Shown piece by piece: positions 17,423-25,534 of a stretch of DNA of 64,000 nt. The DNA is from Alicyclobacillus tolerans (GTDB lineage Bacteria > Bacillota > Bacilli > Alicyclobacillales > Alicyclobacillaceae). Numbering within the stretch: position 1 is the first letter of the stretch; each line of letters begins with the position of its first letter. The notes under the pieces are model-generated. The model was not told the DNA's origin. It worked only from the letters and a program-made list of their open reading frames with translations, and did no database searches. The translations under genes were made by a program, and so were the position numbers. Location of the stretch: contig NZ_JXBW01000006.1 in NCBI RefSeq assembly GCF_001447355.1, forward strand, positions 62,001 through 126,000. Reading direction: 5' to 3'.

Positions 17423-18523
17423 CTAGTTCAACTGCGCAATGGCCGTATACATTGGACCAAACACGCTATACACAACGCTTCCGACGATGAGACCCATGAT
17501 GCAAGTCACCAACGGCTCAAGATAGCGCCGAGTGGTGTCTAATCGATTGATGATCTGGCGACGTAACAGTTCACAAGCGCGTGCCATGCAACGCGCCATA
17601 TCGCCCGTTTCCTCCGCGACGCGCACAAGTTCGAGTAAAAGCGGATCGTAATTAGTGGGGCCAGAGGCATCTTGCAAAGCTACGGACAGCGAACGCCCTT
17701 GAAGCAGCGCTTGGTGCAGCCGTGCAGCCTCTTGGGCATAAAGCTTCGTCATCTGCTCACTCTCCGCCTGTAGCACATCCAACAACGGGATTCCGGCGGC
17801 AAGTTGAATTGACAACTGGTAGGCCAATCGTTCACTTCGTAGGCGGACTATCCATTGGCGAAATGGCAGGCGTAGTTGATGTGCAAACGAAGTTCGTCGT
17901 TGTAGTGCCCATATAAGTGGCAAACCGACAGCGCCACATGTCAAAAGGACAATCAGCATGACTGGCAAATTAGCTGCCAGCGTCACAATGGGATTCATGT
18001 GGTCATGAGAAACCGTAAGGGACGCCACCAGTTGCCTGAGCATGGGGTCGACCTCAAAACGCACGAATAGCGCTAACACGTAACAGCTAATCAATAAGAC
18101 GCTTGGATAAGCGATCGATCGCGATATCGTTCGTTTCCACTCCAATTGTTCATCAATGCGCTTGGCCACAGAGAGTAAGCCATCTGCAAATGTTCCTGCC
18201 TGCTCCGATGCGCGCAAGATAAGCAAATGTTCCGGAGTCAAAAAGTCCTGAAAGGCGGGTGTCAGACTGGCCCCCGCTTCCACGCGACCGAGTGTCCGAG
18301 CCGCAAGCTCCTTTCCGACCTTGCCCTCGCCCATCGCCGCTACGGCTGCTCGGCGAATGTCGAGGCCAGACCCTAGCATCTGGCCAACAGACTCCAGCCA
18401 AACATGCGTGGCGTGCAGGCGACGCATGCTACGCCATCTTCGTTGGGCAAAATACGTGCGCCAAAATCGTCTACATACTCGAAGCGAATTGTAGACACTC
18501 CACCCTCGCCAACGACTCGTCAC
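17423..18523 (-). CDS. comGB: ComGB, inner-membrane platform protein
   Basis: ComGB is the GspF/PilC-like platform protein on which the pseudopilus is assembled. Two GspF repeats are visible: LESVGQMLGSGLDIRRAA with EQAGTFADGLLSVAKR, and LSIQLAAGIPLLDVLQAE with EETGDMARCMARACELL. Three transmembrane helices include the C-terminal LVTCIMGLIVGSVVYSVFGPMY. The frame is open to 18640, inside comGA. GTG 18523 (366 aa), preceded by GGGTGATC, is my choice; ATG 18427 is an alternative. It overlaps comGA by 53 bp. Confidence 0.88.
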   Translation of the reverse strand: MTSRWRGWSVYNSLRVCRRFWRTYFAQRRWRSMRRLHATHVWLESVGQMLGSGLDIRRAAVAAMGEGKVGKELAARTLGRVEAGASLTPAFQDFLTPEHLLILRASEQAGTFADGLLSVAKRIDEQLEWKRTISRSIAYPSVLLISCYVLALFVRFEVDPMLRQLVASLTVSHDHMNPIVTLAANLPVMLIVLLTCGAVGLPLIWALQRRTSFAHQLRLPFRQWIVRLRSERLAYQLSIQLAAGIPLLDVLQAESEQMTKLYAQEAARLHQALLQGRSLSVALQDASGPTNYDPLLLELVRVAEETGDMARCMARACELLRRQIINRLDTTRRYLEPLVTCIMGLIVGSVVYSVFGPMYTAIAQLN

Positions 18524-19457
18524 ATAGATCACCCAATTCGTTCCACGCACCTTGCTGTTGAGCACCTCCAACAACGGGAGACGGTAGTGTCTCCAAGGTG
18601 TACTGTTGTTGCTCCTTCCTTGCATCTGAAAGAACTGCATGCTGTACGATCACGCCAGCCAGCACATCCCGAACCACAGCCTCCGGTACGCGAAAATCGA
18701 TAAGGCGCATCATCGTTCCGCGAAGGCCGTTTGCGTGCGTCGTGGCAAACACCAAGCGACCGCTCAAAGCTGCTCGGCAGGCCGCGTGCGCGGTTTCTTC
18801 GTCTCGAATTTCACCAATCATCATCACGTCCGGGTCCTGCCGCAAAAGCGACCGTAGTGCGGCATGGAATGTCAAGCCCGAACGCTCGTGAATCTCAATC
18901 TGTCTGCAATTCGGCAGTGGCATTTCGACCGGATCCTCTAACGAAAACACCTGGTGGCCACGATTAGCCAATTCGTTCATCAAACTGTACAACGTCGTGG
19001 TTTTCCCGACGCCTGTGCGACCAGAGACGACGATGAGACCACTTCTATGGCACAACCAGCGTTCAAGCTCGCGAAGCTGCGCGTCCGTAAATCCCAAACT
19101 CGTCATCGGTAAAGCAGCCCTTTGATCCATCAGGATCCGCATGACAACCGATTCTCCACGGTAAATGGGTAAGGCAGACAGGCGTATAAATGCCTTGCCC
19201 TTCGCCCACTCCCAAACAAAGCTACCCTCCTGCGGGGACTGCCGAACGGTGACGTCCATGCGTGCCAAGGCTTTAAACCGCCGCAGCAACTCCTCGCCTA
19301 AGTACGAGAACGACATAAGCGGACGTACAGTGCCATCAACTCGGCAGGAAACGGTGACCTGTCCTTCGTACATCTTCAGATGAACATCGCTGGCACCCAA
19401 TGCAATGGCTGCATCAAGAACGTCTTGCACCATCCTGGCGGTCGTCAAAGCTTCCAT
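18471..19457 (-). CDS. comGA: ComGA, competence pilus assembly ATPase
   Basis: ComGA (328 aa) is a GspE/PilB-family traffic ATPase powering pseudopilus assembly at the competence pole. The N-terminal motif GASDVHLKMYEG, Walker A VSGRTGVGKTTT, the Asp box QVFSLEDPVE, Walker B MMIGEIRDEETA and the His box FATTHAN are all present. It lacks the zinc tetracysteine of larger GspE proteins, as usual for ComGA. AGGAGGAG precedes the ATG. A terminator-like hairpin stands only about 40 bases upstream. Confidence 0.94.
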   Translation of the reverse strand: MEALTTARMVQDVLDAAIALGASDVHLKMYEGQVTVSCRVDGTVRPLMSFSYLGEELLRRFKALARMDVTVRQSPQEGSFVWEWAKGKAFIRLSALPIYRGESVVMRILMDQRAALPMTSLGFTDAQLRELERWLCHRSGLIVVSGRTGVGKTTTLYSLMNELANRGHQVFSLEDPVEMPLPNCRQIEIHERSGLTFHAALRSLLRQDPDVMMIGEIRDEETAHAACRAALSGRLVFATTHANGLRGTMMRLIDFRVPEAVVRDVLAGVIVQHAVLSDARKEQQQYTLETLPSPVVGGAQQQGAWNELGDLCDESLARVECLQFASSM

Positions 19458-19495
19458 GACTCGACTCCTCCTTTGGCACTAAGAATTCTAGGCAA

Positions 19496-19530
19496 CACAA
19501 AAAACGCCTGTTCTCTATCCATACAGGCGC
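19496..19530 (-). terminator. Terminator hairpin between the JAMM gene and comGA
   Basis: On the minus strand CGCCTGT (19529-19523) pairs with ACAGGCG (19511-19505), followed by TTTTTTGTG. It can end the rplU-to-obg transcription unit. It also lies only 38 bases from the comGA start codon, leaving little room for a comGA promoter downstream of it. Confidence 0.75.
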
Positions 19531-19583
19531 ATATCATTATGTAAATTTTCACAGAGTTTGATGACGTTTTACTGATGGGAACA

Positions 19584-19955
19584 TCACGAAGACCAAAGGA
19601 AGGTGTGCGGAGTGAACGATTCTTGTTCACGTACGAGCAAAATATGCGATCCGCCGTACAAGCGAAACCCGCCATCCAATTTGCTAGGACGTGCCAATCC
19701 ATTCGGATGGCTATGGTAAGACGCGACGATGCGCACACTATGCTGATCTAGAAGATAGAGCGTGGGAATGAGCACCGCCGGATCGACCAAGACGGATCGC
19801 GGCGATGCTATCGCAGGGAGAGGCACTATCCAATACCGACGCCGCCAAACGACAAGACCCACGCATTCGTAGGGATGGCTTTCCAGCGCGATCGACGTCA
19901 GTTCGCAGAGGATTTCTTTAGGTAACGAGTGACTGGTTTCAGTCCACAAAATCAA
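19584..19955 (-). CDS. JAMM (MPN+) metalloprotease-like protein
   Basis: This protein of about 123 residues carries a full JAMM zinc motif: an upstream Glu in SHPYECVGLVV, then HSHP, seven residues, and SKLD (H-S-H-x7-S-x2-D). The family includes isopeptidases and the bacterial proteases that act on ubiquitin-like sulfur carriers or cysteine synthase systems. The frame overlaps the end of obg; no ATG is suitable, and a TTG at 19955 with GGAG nine bases upstream is the best start. The gene follows obg, suggesting cotranscription. Its substrate is unknown. Confidence 0.72.
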   Translation of the reverse strand: MILWTETSHSLPKEILCELTSIALESHPYECVGLVVWRRRYWIVPLPAIASPRSVLVDPAVLIPTLYLLDQHSVRIVASYHSHPNGLARPSKLDGGFRLYGGSHILLVREQESFTPHTFLWSS

Positions 19956-21219
19956 ACACCATATCTCCAATGCGAATACTGTCGCCGTCCTTCGCACCGC
20001 GCTCACGCAACGCATCGTCGACCCCGCGTTGCTTGAGAATTCTCTGAAATCGTTTCACCGCATCGAACTGCTGAAAATTTGTCATTTTAACAAGCTTCTC
20101 AAGTTCTTCACTTTCGACAATGAATGCACCGCCTTCACGGCGAATTGTGAATGGCTCCTTACGCACAAGCCGATAGACTTTGTGCTCCTCTTCGTCCTCC
20201 GTGATGGTTTGCGCTTCTATCTCCTGTGGCAGTGCATCCAGCATGTCAGCCAGCTTGCGAATGAGAGGCTCAAGGCCCTGATGTGTTGCGCCCGAGATGG
20301 GAAACACCTCAAGCTCCGGATACGCTTGCTTAAACCGCTCTAACCCGTCCGCGGCGCCTGGCAAATCCATCTTATTTGCCGCGACGATACGTGGACGTTC
20401 AGCCAACACCGGGTCGTACGCAGCCAATTCGCTTTCGATAATGCGGAAGTCCGCGACCGGATCGCGACCATCCACTGATGCGACATCAATTACGTGAACA
20501 ATCACGCGCGTTCGTTGAATATGGCGGAGAAATTCGTGTCCCAGGCCATGCCCTGCGTGCGCGCCCTCGATCAGGCCCGGGAGGTCGGCGATGACGAATC
20601 CTCTGCCGTCCGATGTTTCGACGACACCAAGTTCGGGGTTAAGCGTCGTAAAGTGATACGCGCCAACCTTTGGTCTCGCGCGCGTCAGCGCCGCAAGCAA
20701 TGTGGACTTCCCGACAGATGGGAAACCGACAAGACCGACATCTGCCAAGACACGAAGCTCAAGTTCTAACCAGCGCTCTTCGCCTGGCTCACCCTTCTCG
20801 GCCATATCAGGAGCTTTATTGACAGCAGTGGCAAAGCGCGCATTTCCACGCCCACCACGGCCGCCCCGAGCAACCACAAGACGATCTCCGTGCTGCGTCA
20901 AGTCGCCGAGAAATTGCCCGGAATCTGCATCGCGTACGACCGTTCCGGGTGGAACTTTGATCACCATATCTGGGGCATCCGCACCGTGTTTATTTTTGGT
21001 GCCTCCCTGCTCGCCCGGCTTCGCCTTAAAATGGCGTTGATAGCGAAAATCGATGAGCGTCCGCAAACCTTCGTCGACAATGAATACGACATCGCCGCCC
21101 CGCCCCCCATCACCACCGGCTGGTCCACCGAGCGGCACATATTTCTCGCGTCGATATGAGACGATCCCGTTCCCGCCATCGCCGCCTTTTACATAAATTT
21201 TGGCATGATCAAAAAACAC
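19939..21219 (-). CDS. obg: Obg/CgtA GTPase
   Basis: Obg (426 aa) is an essential ribosome-associated GTPase linked to 50S assembly, stress and sporulation onset. The glycine-rich Obg fold (YVKGGDGGNGIVSYRREKYVPLGGP) comes first. The G domain has GFPSVGKSTLL, DLPGLIEGAHAGHGLG and NKMDLPGA. A C-terminal OCT domain follows (FTIRREGGAFIVESEELEKLVKMTNFQQ, shown in part by its ends). The GTG start has AGGTGG upstream. It follows spo0B, as in B. subtilis. Confidence 0.97.
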   Translation of the reverse strand: MFFDHAKIYVKGGDGGNGIVSYRREKYVPLGGPAGGDGGRGGDVVFIVDEGLRTLIDFRYQRHFKAKPGEQGGTKNKHGADAPDMVIKVPPGTVVRDADSGQFLGDLTQHGDRLVVARGGRGGRGNARFATAVNKAPDMAEKGEPGEERWLELELRVLADVGLVGFPSVGKSTLLAALTRARPKVGAYHFTTLNPELGVVETSDGRGFVIADLPGLIEGAHAGHGLGHEFLRHIQRTRVIVHVIDVASVDGRDPVADFRIIESELAAYDPVLAERPRIVAANKMDLPGAADGLERFKQAYPELEVFPISGATHQGLEPLIRKLADMLDALPQEIEAQTITEDEEEHKVYRLVRKEPFTIRREGGAFIVESEELEKLVKMTNFQQFDAVKRFQRILKQRGVDDALRERGAKDGDSIRIGDMVFDFVD

Positions 21220-21225
21220 TCGTTA

Positions 21226-21753
21226 TCACCACCTATTGACGACAAAGTCGAGGGCTGGATAGATGCGCACCCATTCATCGAACCGTTCCCATCCCTCGCC
21301 TGAACAAACAACGTGAAATCCATGCTCATCCACGCTAACCCGCATTCTACCTCGCTGTCCGTGTATCGAGAGTTCGTCATTCCACGTTAGTAACCACTTT
21401 CCGAATTGCTCCACTGCCTTATCGTCCGGCTCTTTATGACACGCGAACGATTCTAAAAGGACATGCGGGCAGACTGCTGCCGTCCACATCAATTGTTCAC
21501 CGAAAGTACCTGCGTTAATCTGCCATGTGGTTAGGGACTGCAACCAGGTTGAAAGCCGATCCACCACAGCGACAGCCTGCGCCGGGCGTTCCATCTGAAG
21601 ATACGCCCGAATGAGTTGTAATTCATTTAATACGTCATGCCGATGCGCCCGAAATTGAACCGCCGGATTGGATTGTTGCATACCATTCGGCATTGATAGC
21701 CACCTTTTCAACACAAAAGGGACTGGCTCAGGCGCCGTAGCCATTGCGCCCAT
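21226..21753 (-). CDS. spo0B: Spo0B-like sporulation phosphotransferase
   Basis: Spo0B passes phosphate from Spo0F to Spo0A in the phosphorelay. This 175-residue protein has a clear SPOB-type helix with the phosphoacceptor context AHRHDVLNELQLIRAYLQM (His39), matching the RHDWMNKLQLIKGYL-type motif of the family. The C-terminal part is a degenerate kinase-like domain. ATG 21753 has GAAGGGG upstream and is preferred over TTG 21780. Position between rpmA and obg is the conserved one. Confidence 0.85.
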   Translation of the reverse strand: MGAMATAPEPVPFVLKRWLSMPNGMQQSNPAVQFRAHRHDVLNELQLIRAYLQMERPAQAVAVVDRLSTWLQSLTTWQINAGTFGEQLMWTAAVCPHVLLESFACHKEPDDKAVEQFGKWLLTWNDELSIHGQRGRMRVSVDEHGFHVVCSGEGWERFDEWVRIYPALDFVVNRW

Positions 21754-21780
21754 GAGACAGCCCCTTCTGCTCTCATCCAA

Positions 21781-22080
21781 TTACTGAGCTGCAACTTCCG
21801 CAGCGACTGGATACACACTCACGCGCTTCTTGCCTTGCCCAAATCGCTCAAAGCGAACGCAACCTTCAACTTTTGCAAACAGCGTGTCGTCCTTGCCGAT
21901 GCCAACGTTATGACCAGGATGGATCTTCGTTCCCCGCTGGCGAACGAGAATGCTACCAGCTGTTACAACTTTTCCATCGGGCTCCTTAACACCAAGGCGC
22001 TTCGAAATGCTGTCGCGGCCGTTGCGGGTCGACGATACGCCCTTCTTATGAGCAAAACGTTGCAGATTCATCAACAACAT
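21781..22080 (-). CDS. rpmA: Ribosomal protein L27 with Prp-cleaved N-terminus
   Basis: L27 (99 aa) reaches the peptidyl-transferase centre of the 50S subunit. It starts [24 protein letters not shown]: the segment up to RFA is the N-terminal extension that Firmicutes remove with the Prp protease before assembly. The site reads LQRFA instead of the usual LQFFA. ATG 22080 has AAAGGA upstream; ATG 22101, overlapping the prp stop, is an alternative. It lies in the rplU-prp-rpmA operon. Confidence 0.96.
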   Translation of the reverse strand: MLLMNLQRFAHKKGVSSTRNGRDSISKRLGVKEPDGKVVTAGSILVRQRGTKIHPGHNVGIGKDDTLFAKVEGCVRFERFGQGKKRVSVYPVAAEVAAQ

Positions 22081-22097
22081 GACATCCATTCCTTTCT

Positions 22098-22421
22098 TCA
22101 TCTTTCTTCCTGAACTGCACGTAAACGCACGAATTCAGGATATTGCTCCGCAATCTGCTCGATCCCGTAAAACAAACTGTTCATCAGTAACCTGACTGCC
22201 TCGGACGGCTGACTCGGAAGACGACATGCCAAAACGTCCCCAGCATCAGAAACATCCAAGGTTGTGCCAGCAAATCGTTCACACGAATTGATGGCATTGT
22301 AAACCAAAACGCTCACAGCAGCACATACAATATCGTTTCCGGATTCCGCATATCCCGCGTGCCCCTGAACACGAAACCCTGTAACCTGCTGCCCACGCTG
22401 TACAATCTCAAATCGAATCAT
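22098..22421 (-). CDS. prp: Prp, cysteine protease processing L27
   Basis: Prp (YsxB, 107 aa) cleaves the N-terminal extension of L27. The catalytic His and Cys lie in [20 protein letters not shown], the family signature. The start overlaps the rplU stop (TAATG), and the stop overlaps or abuts rpmA, giving the tightly coupled three-gene arrangement seen across Firmicutes. Confidence 0.95.
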   Translation of the reverse strand: MIRFEIVQRGQQVTGFRVQGHAGYAESGNDIVCAAVSVLVYNAINSCERFAGTTLDVSDAGDVLACRLPSQPSEAVRLLMNSLFYGIEQIAEQYPEFVRLRAVQEER

Positions 22422-22732
22422 TACGCCTCAATCGATTCGATGGTCAATTTCGTGTACGGTTGACGATGCCCCTGCTTCTTGTGGTAGTTTTTCTTAGCCT
22501 TGTACTTAAAGACGATAATCTTCTTCCCGCGCCCATGCTCAACGACCTTGGCCACCACTTTTGCCCCAGCAACCAGCGGTGAACCCACTTTCACTTGCCC
22601 GTTGTCCTGCACGAGAAATACCTTGTCCAGCACGATTGTCGATCCGACTTCGCCTTCCAGCTTTTCGACGACAATCGTATCGCCCTGGCTAACCTTAAAT
22701 TGCTTTCCACCCGTTTCAACAATTGCGTACAT
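22421..22732 (-). CDS. rplU: Ribosomal protein L21
   Basis: L21 (103 aa) binds 23S rRNA in the 50S subunit. [20 protein letters not shown] and [25 protein letters not shown] are the family signatures. AAGGAG precedes the ATG. It is the first gene of the operon, with a strong promoter and a structured leader upstream. Confidence 0.98.
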   Translation of the reverse strand: MYAIVETGGKQFKVSQGDTIVVEKLEGEVGSTIVLDKVFLVQDNGQVKVGSPLVAGAKVVAKVVEHGRGKKIIVFKYKAKKNYHKKQGHRQPYTKLTIESIEA

Positions 22733-22737
22733 GATTA

Positions 22738-22822
22738 ATCTCCTTCACTCAGACTCGCTGCTCCAGGTATGGGCTGCAACCCATTTAACAACCTGGAACC
22801 ATGCGGTTGTAGCGCTATACCC
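22738..22822 (-). promoter_or_regulatory. L21-type mRNA leader
   Basis: The leader between promoter and rplU contains a nested hairpin on the minus strand: CCAGGT (22796-22791) pairs with ACCTGG (22768-22763), enclosing ATGGG paired with CCCAT. Firmicute rplU mRNAs carry a conserved L21 leader thought to bind L21 for feedback control. This leader has the right position and size; a covariance-model match was not computed. Confidence 0.55.
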
Positions 22823-22827
22823 GCAAT

Positions 22828-22856
22828 ATATTATCACAAGGAAAAGGTGTTTGCAA
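22828..22856 (-). promoter_or_regulatory. Sigma-A promoter of rplU-prp-rpmA
   Basis: TTGCAA (22856-22851), 17 bases, then TAATAT (22833-22828) preceded by TGA, giving an extended -10 as well. It lies about 100 bases before the rplU start. Confidence 0.8.
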
Positions 22857-22862
22857 TGTATA

Positions 22863-23762
22863 TTACGGTCGTAGGCTGGCTATCGGTTCCAACCATCTAC
22901 CTTCAAAAACTGCGTCGAGCAGCTCTGGCTCTTCCACAAGACTCGCAACGGTACCATCCTCGTGCAAAATATAGACGATATGATATCGATCCGGTGAAAA
23001 TCGCACAACCACATCGCGTATGGGAATTGCCGCAGACACCGCCAGCGCACGAGTGCGAAGCATCGTTGACCCTACATCCCGCCGCTTCGCATCCAGAAAG
23101 CGCATCGTCTCGAGACGCAAATCGCGTCGACCGCGCCACGCTGTTACGAACAAGAATAAACCGAGAACGACCATTCCAATATGAGGCCTACCGGCAAACA
23201 ACGCGGCCAGACCGGCGAACATAAGAACTGCAGAGAGCGCAATCGACATTCGGTACGCCTCCTCAGTCGCAGGTTCATACCCTTTCTCTCGCGATCGGAC
23301 AGCTCGATAAATACGCCCACCGTCAAGCGGAAGACCAGGCAATAAATTGAATACAGCAATCCAACCATTCAGTCCGATGATTTCGCCGTAAAACCGACCA
23401 TCGATTACCCCTACCGCGTATAGGACGAGTGCGAGTAGGGCGCAAAGCAAATTTACGGCTGGACCAGCAATGGCGACCAATGCCTCACACTTTGGAGAAA
23501 ACCCAAGTCTGACGTACGACAGTTGTGCGACACCGCCAAACGGCAAAAGCGAAACTTCCTCAATTTCATAGCCTAACCGCTTCGCGACGACGGCGTGCCC
23601 GCATTCGTGAAGAAACACAAATATGAATAACAACAGGGCTTGCTTCACCATGCCTACAAAGTAGGCAGCCACGAGTAAGGCGACAAAAAGCGGGTGCACG
23701 CGCACCCGCGATACGCCAAACCATCGTCCGACCGTTCGTTCCAAGCGCTCTAAAGCCGTCAT
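22863..23762 (-). CDS. spoIVFB: SpoIVFB intramembrane metalloprotease
   Basis: SpoIVFB (299 aa) is a site-2-type protease that releases sigma-K from pro-sigma-K in the mother cell. The zinc motif HECGH and the third ligand Asp in LPGLPLDGGRIYRA are intact, within five to six transmembrane helices. A C-terminal CBS-like regulatory domain follows (FSPDRYHIVYILHEDG). The start ATG overlaps the spoIVFA stop (ATGA). The gene order spoIVFA-spoIVFB-rplU is the conserved one. Confidence 0.93.
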   Translation of the reverse strand: MTALERLERTVGRWFGVSRVRVHPLFVALLVAAYFVGMVKQALLLFIFVFLHECGHAVVAKRLGYEIEEVSLLPFGGVAQLSYVRLGFSPKCEALVAIAGPAVNLLCALLALVLYAVGVIDGRFYGEIIGLNGWIAVFNLLPGLPLDGGRIYRAVRSREKGYEPATEEAYRMSIALSAVLMFAGLAALFAGRPHIGMVVLGLFLFVTAWRGRRDLRLETMRFLDAKRRDVGSTMLRTRALAVSAAIPIRDVVVRFSPDRYHIVYILHEDGTVASLVEEPELLDAVFEGRWLEPIASLRP

Positions 23763-24667
23763 GACGAGGCTCCAGGGAACGAGATATACTGATGTGGGTT
23801 TTCGTATTTTCCATCCTTCACGAGCGAAAACCGAAAGACAGGGTGTGTTGGCGTCGACGGCAGTCTACCAATAGCTTCACCGGCCGATACAAACTCGTCC
23901 GGTTGTACGCTTGCACTTGCTAAACCACTATACACAGCGGTACCTAACGCACCGTGATCGATTTTTATCAAATAAGAGCCAGAACTTTTGACCACGGTTA
24001 GAACAGTACCCGACGCCGCTGCCTGCACGACATCTCCAGCATCGCCCGCGATCCACACCTCAGGATGATCCGGACCGTAATCCGCCACAATGGAGCCGAA
24101 GACAGGAGCATGCATGGGCCCTAATACCGCTTCGAGTGAAGGTGGGCGCAGGTGCAACTTGGCGAAGACGCGATCGATCGATGGTTGCACGGAAGATGTG
24201 TAGTCTGTGTCAAACACGCTCACCGCCCGCGCAGCGACCGAGGCGGGAATCCGTGGATCATGTTGAATCGTATACCCAACTGCCACTAGAACGACGGCGC
24301 CAAACAATTGCCACGCCCAATTCGCGCCGACTCGCGCACGTGGACCTGCACCTGTCGCCGGAACAAAACTCCGTCCGCGACTCTGTTTCATACTACCCAT
24401 CGGCGGGCGCCGCCAGATTTCACTTTCCACCTGGCGCATGCCGCCGTCATCGTCCGCAAATCCGTATGGTGACACTGGCGGCGAAACCGGTTGCTTCTGT
24501 AGGCTTTTATCCTCATCTGTGTCGACGATCCACCGCCTAGGAGCAGGCTCACTGGCATCTGTTTTAACTGACCCAGATGCATCTCTGGGCAGAGCTCCAT
24601 TCGCCCAGTGTTCATTTTTTAGCCGGCTGGGGCTCTGCCAAGGCCACTTTCGCTTCACCCGCGCCAT
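23759..24667 (-). CDS. spoIVFA: SpoIVFA-like regulator with degenerate M23 domain
   Basis: SpoIVFA holds SpoIVFB inactive until the forespore SpoIVB protease cleaves it. This 302-residue protein has a basic/Pro-rich cytoplasmic half, one transmembrane helix (NWAWQLFGAVVLVAVGYTI), and an extracellular LytM-like domain (IAGDAGDVVQAAASGTVLTVV, then KIDHGALGTAVYSGL, then FRFSLVKDGK). The HxH of active M23 peptidases is replaced by FRF, so it should be non-catalytic. GAGGAGGAACGCCTC precedes the ATG. Confidence 0.88.
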   Translation of the reverse strand: MARVKRKWPWQSPSRLKNEHWANGALPRDASGSVKTDASEPAPRRWIVDTDEDKSLQKQPVSPPVSPYGFADDDGGMRQVESEIWRRPPMGSMKQSRGRSFVPATGAGPRARVGANWAWQLFGAVVLVAVGYTIQHDPRIPASVAARAVSVFDTDYTSSVQPSIDRVFAKLHLRPPSLEAVLGPMHAPVFGSIVADYGPDHPEVWIAGDAGDVVQAAASGTVLTVVKSSGSYLIKIDHGALGTAVYSGLASASVQPDEFVSAGEAIGRLPSTPTHPVFRFSLVKDGKYENPHQYISFPGASS

Positions 24668-24734
24668 GAGGCGTTCCTCCTCTCACATACACCACATGGT
24701 TATGTGCAAAGGAGGACAAGTATGACGACCTGCA

Positions 24735-25529
24735 TCAACGCCCTCCGATTAACTTACGAACCCGTCCCCATAGACCCGATTTCTCCTCCAACTGCATAAG
24801 CGGTACCGATTCTCCCAAAATCCTACGAGCTATGTTTCGATATGCAAGAGATGCTGGTGTGTTGGGTTGAACAACAATCGGTTCACCGCGATTCGCATTT
24901 CGAATGACAGCTTCGTCGTCCGGTACGACCCCTAAAAGGTCACAACCCAACATCTGAACGATCTCGTCGATATCGAGCATTTCGCCACGCTTGACCATGT
25001 CAGGGCGAATTCGGTTCACAATGAGCCGTGGGTCTCCGACCTTGTCGCGCTCAAGAAGCCCTATGACGCGGTCCGCATCTCGGACTGCAGTGTTCTCCGG
25101 CGTCGTCACGACGATAGCCGAATCAGCCGGAGCCACCGCTACCTTGAATCCTTCCTCGATACCTGCGGGACAGTCGATCACGACATAGTCATAATTGACT
25201 TTTAATTGCCCAACCAAGTCCACCATTTTGGCTTCGGTGAGGGCCCGTTTGTCTTTCGTCTGGGCCGCAGGTAACAGCGTGAGATGTTCAAAACGCTTAT
25301 CTCGAATCAACGCTTGCTCCAACCGACAATCGCCGTTCGCGACATCTACAATGTCATAAATAATCCGATTTTCTAATCCCATGACGACATCGAGATTGCG
25401 CAGGCCGATATCGGCGTCGACGATGCAAACCTTTTTACCGAGAAGGGCAAGTGCCGTCGACATGTTGGCCGTGGTCGTCGTTTTCCCGACGCCGCCCTTG
25501 CCCGATGTGACTACGATTACCGACCCCAT
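24735..25529 (-). CDS. minD: Septum-site determining ATPase MinD
   Basis: MinD (264 aa) is a ParA/MinD-family ATPase that recruits MinC to membranes to block polar division. The deviant Walker A SGKGGVGKTTTTAN, VCIVDADIGLRNLD, and DYVVIDCPAGIE are present. The C-terminal amphipathic helix LWGRVRKLIGG is the membrane-targeting sequence. ATG 25529 has GAAGGTGATTGGC upstream. It is five bases after minC. Confidence 0.97.
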   Translation of the reverse strand: MGSVIVVTSGKGGVGKTTTTANMSTALALLGKKVCIVDADIGLRNLDVVMGLENRIIYDIVDVANGDCRLEQALIRDKRFEHLTLLPAAQTKDKRALTEAKMVDLVGQLKVNYDYVVIDCPAGIEEGFKVAVAPADSAIVVTTPENTAVRDADRVIGLLERDKVGDPRLIVNRIRPDMVKRGEMLDIDEIVQMLGCDLLGVVPDDEAVIRNANRGEPIVVQPNTPASLAYRNIARRILGESVPLMQLEEKSGLWGRVRKLIGGR

Positions 25530-25534
25530 GCCAA

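Noticed and set aside
24722-24799. Tiny plus-strand frame (25 codons) with a perfect AAAGGAGG ahead of its ATG
   Set aside because: Most of it is antisense to the end of minD and its product is low in hydrophobic or domain-like character. The ribosome-like sequence is striking, but I cannot support a gene.
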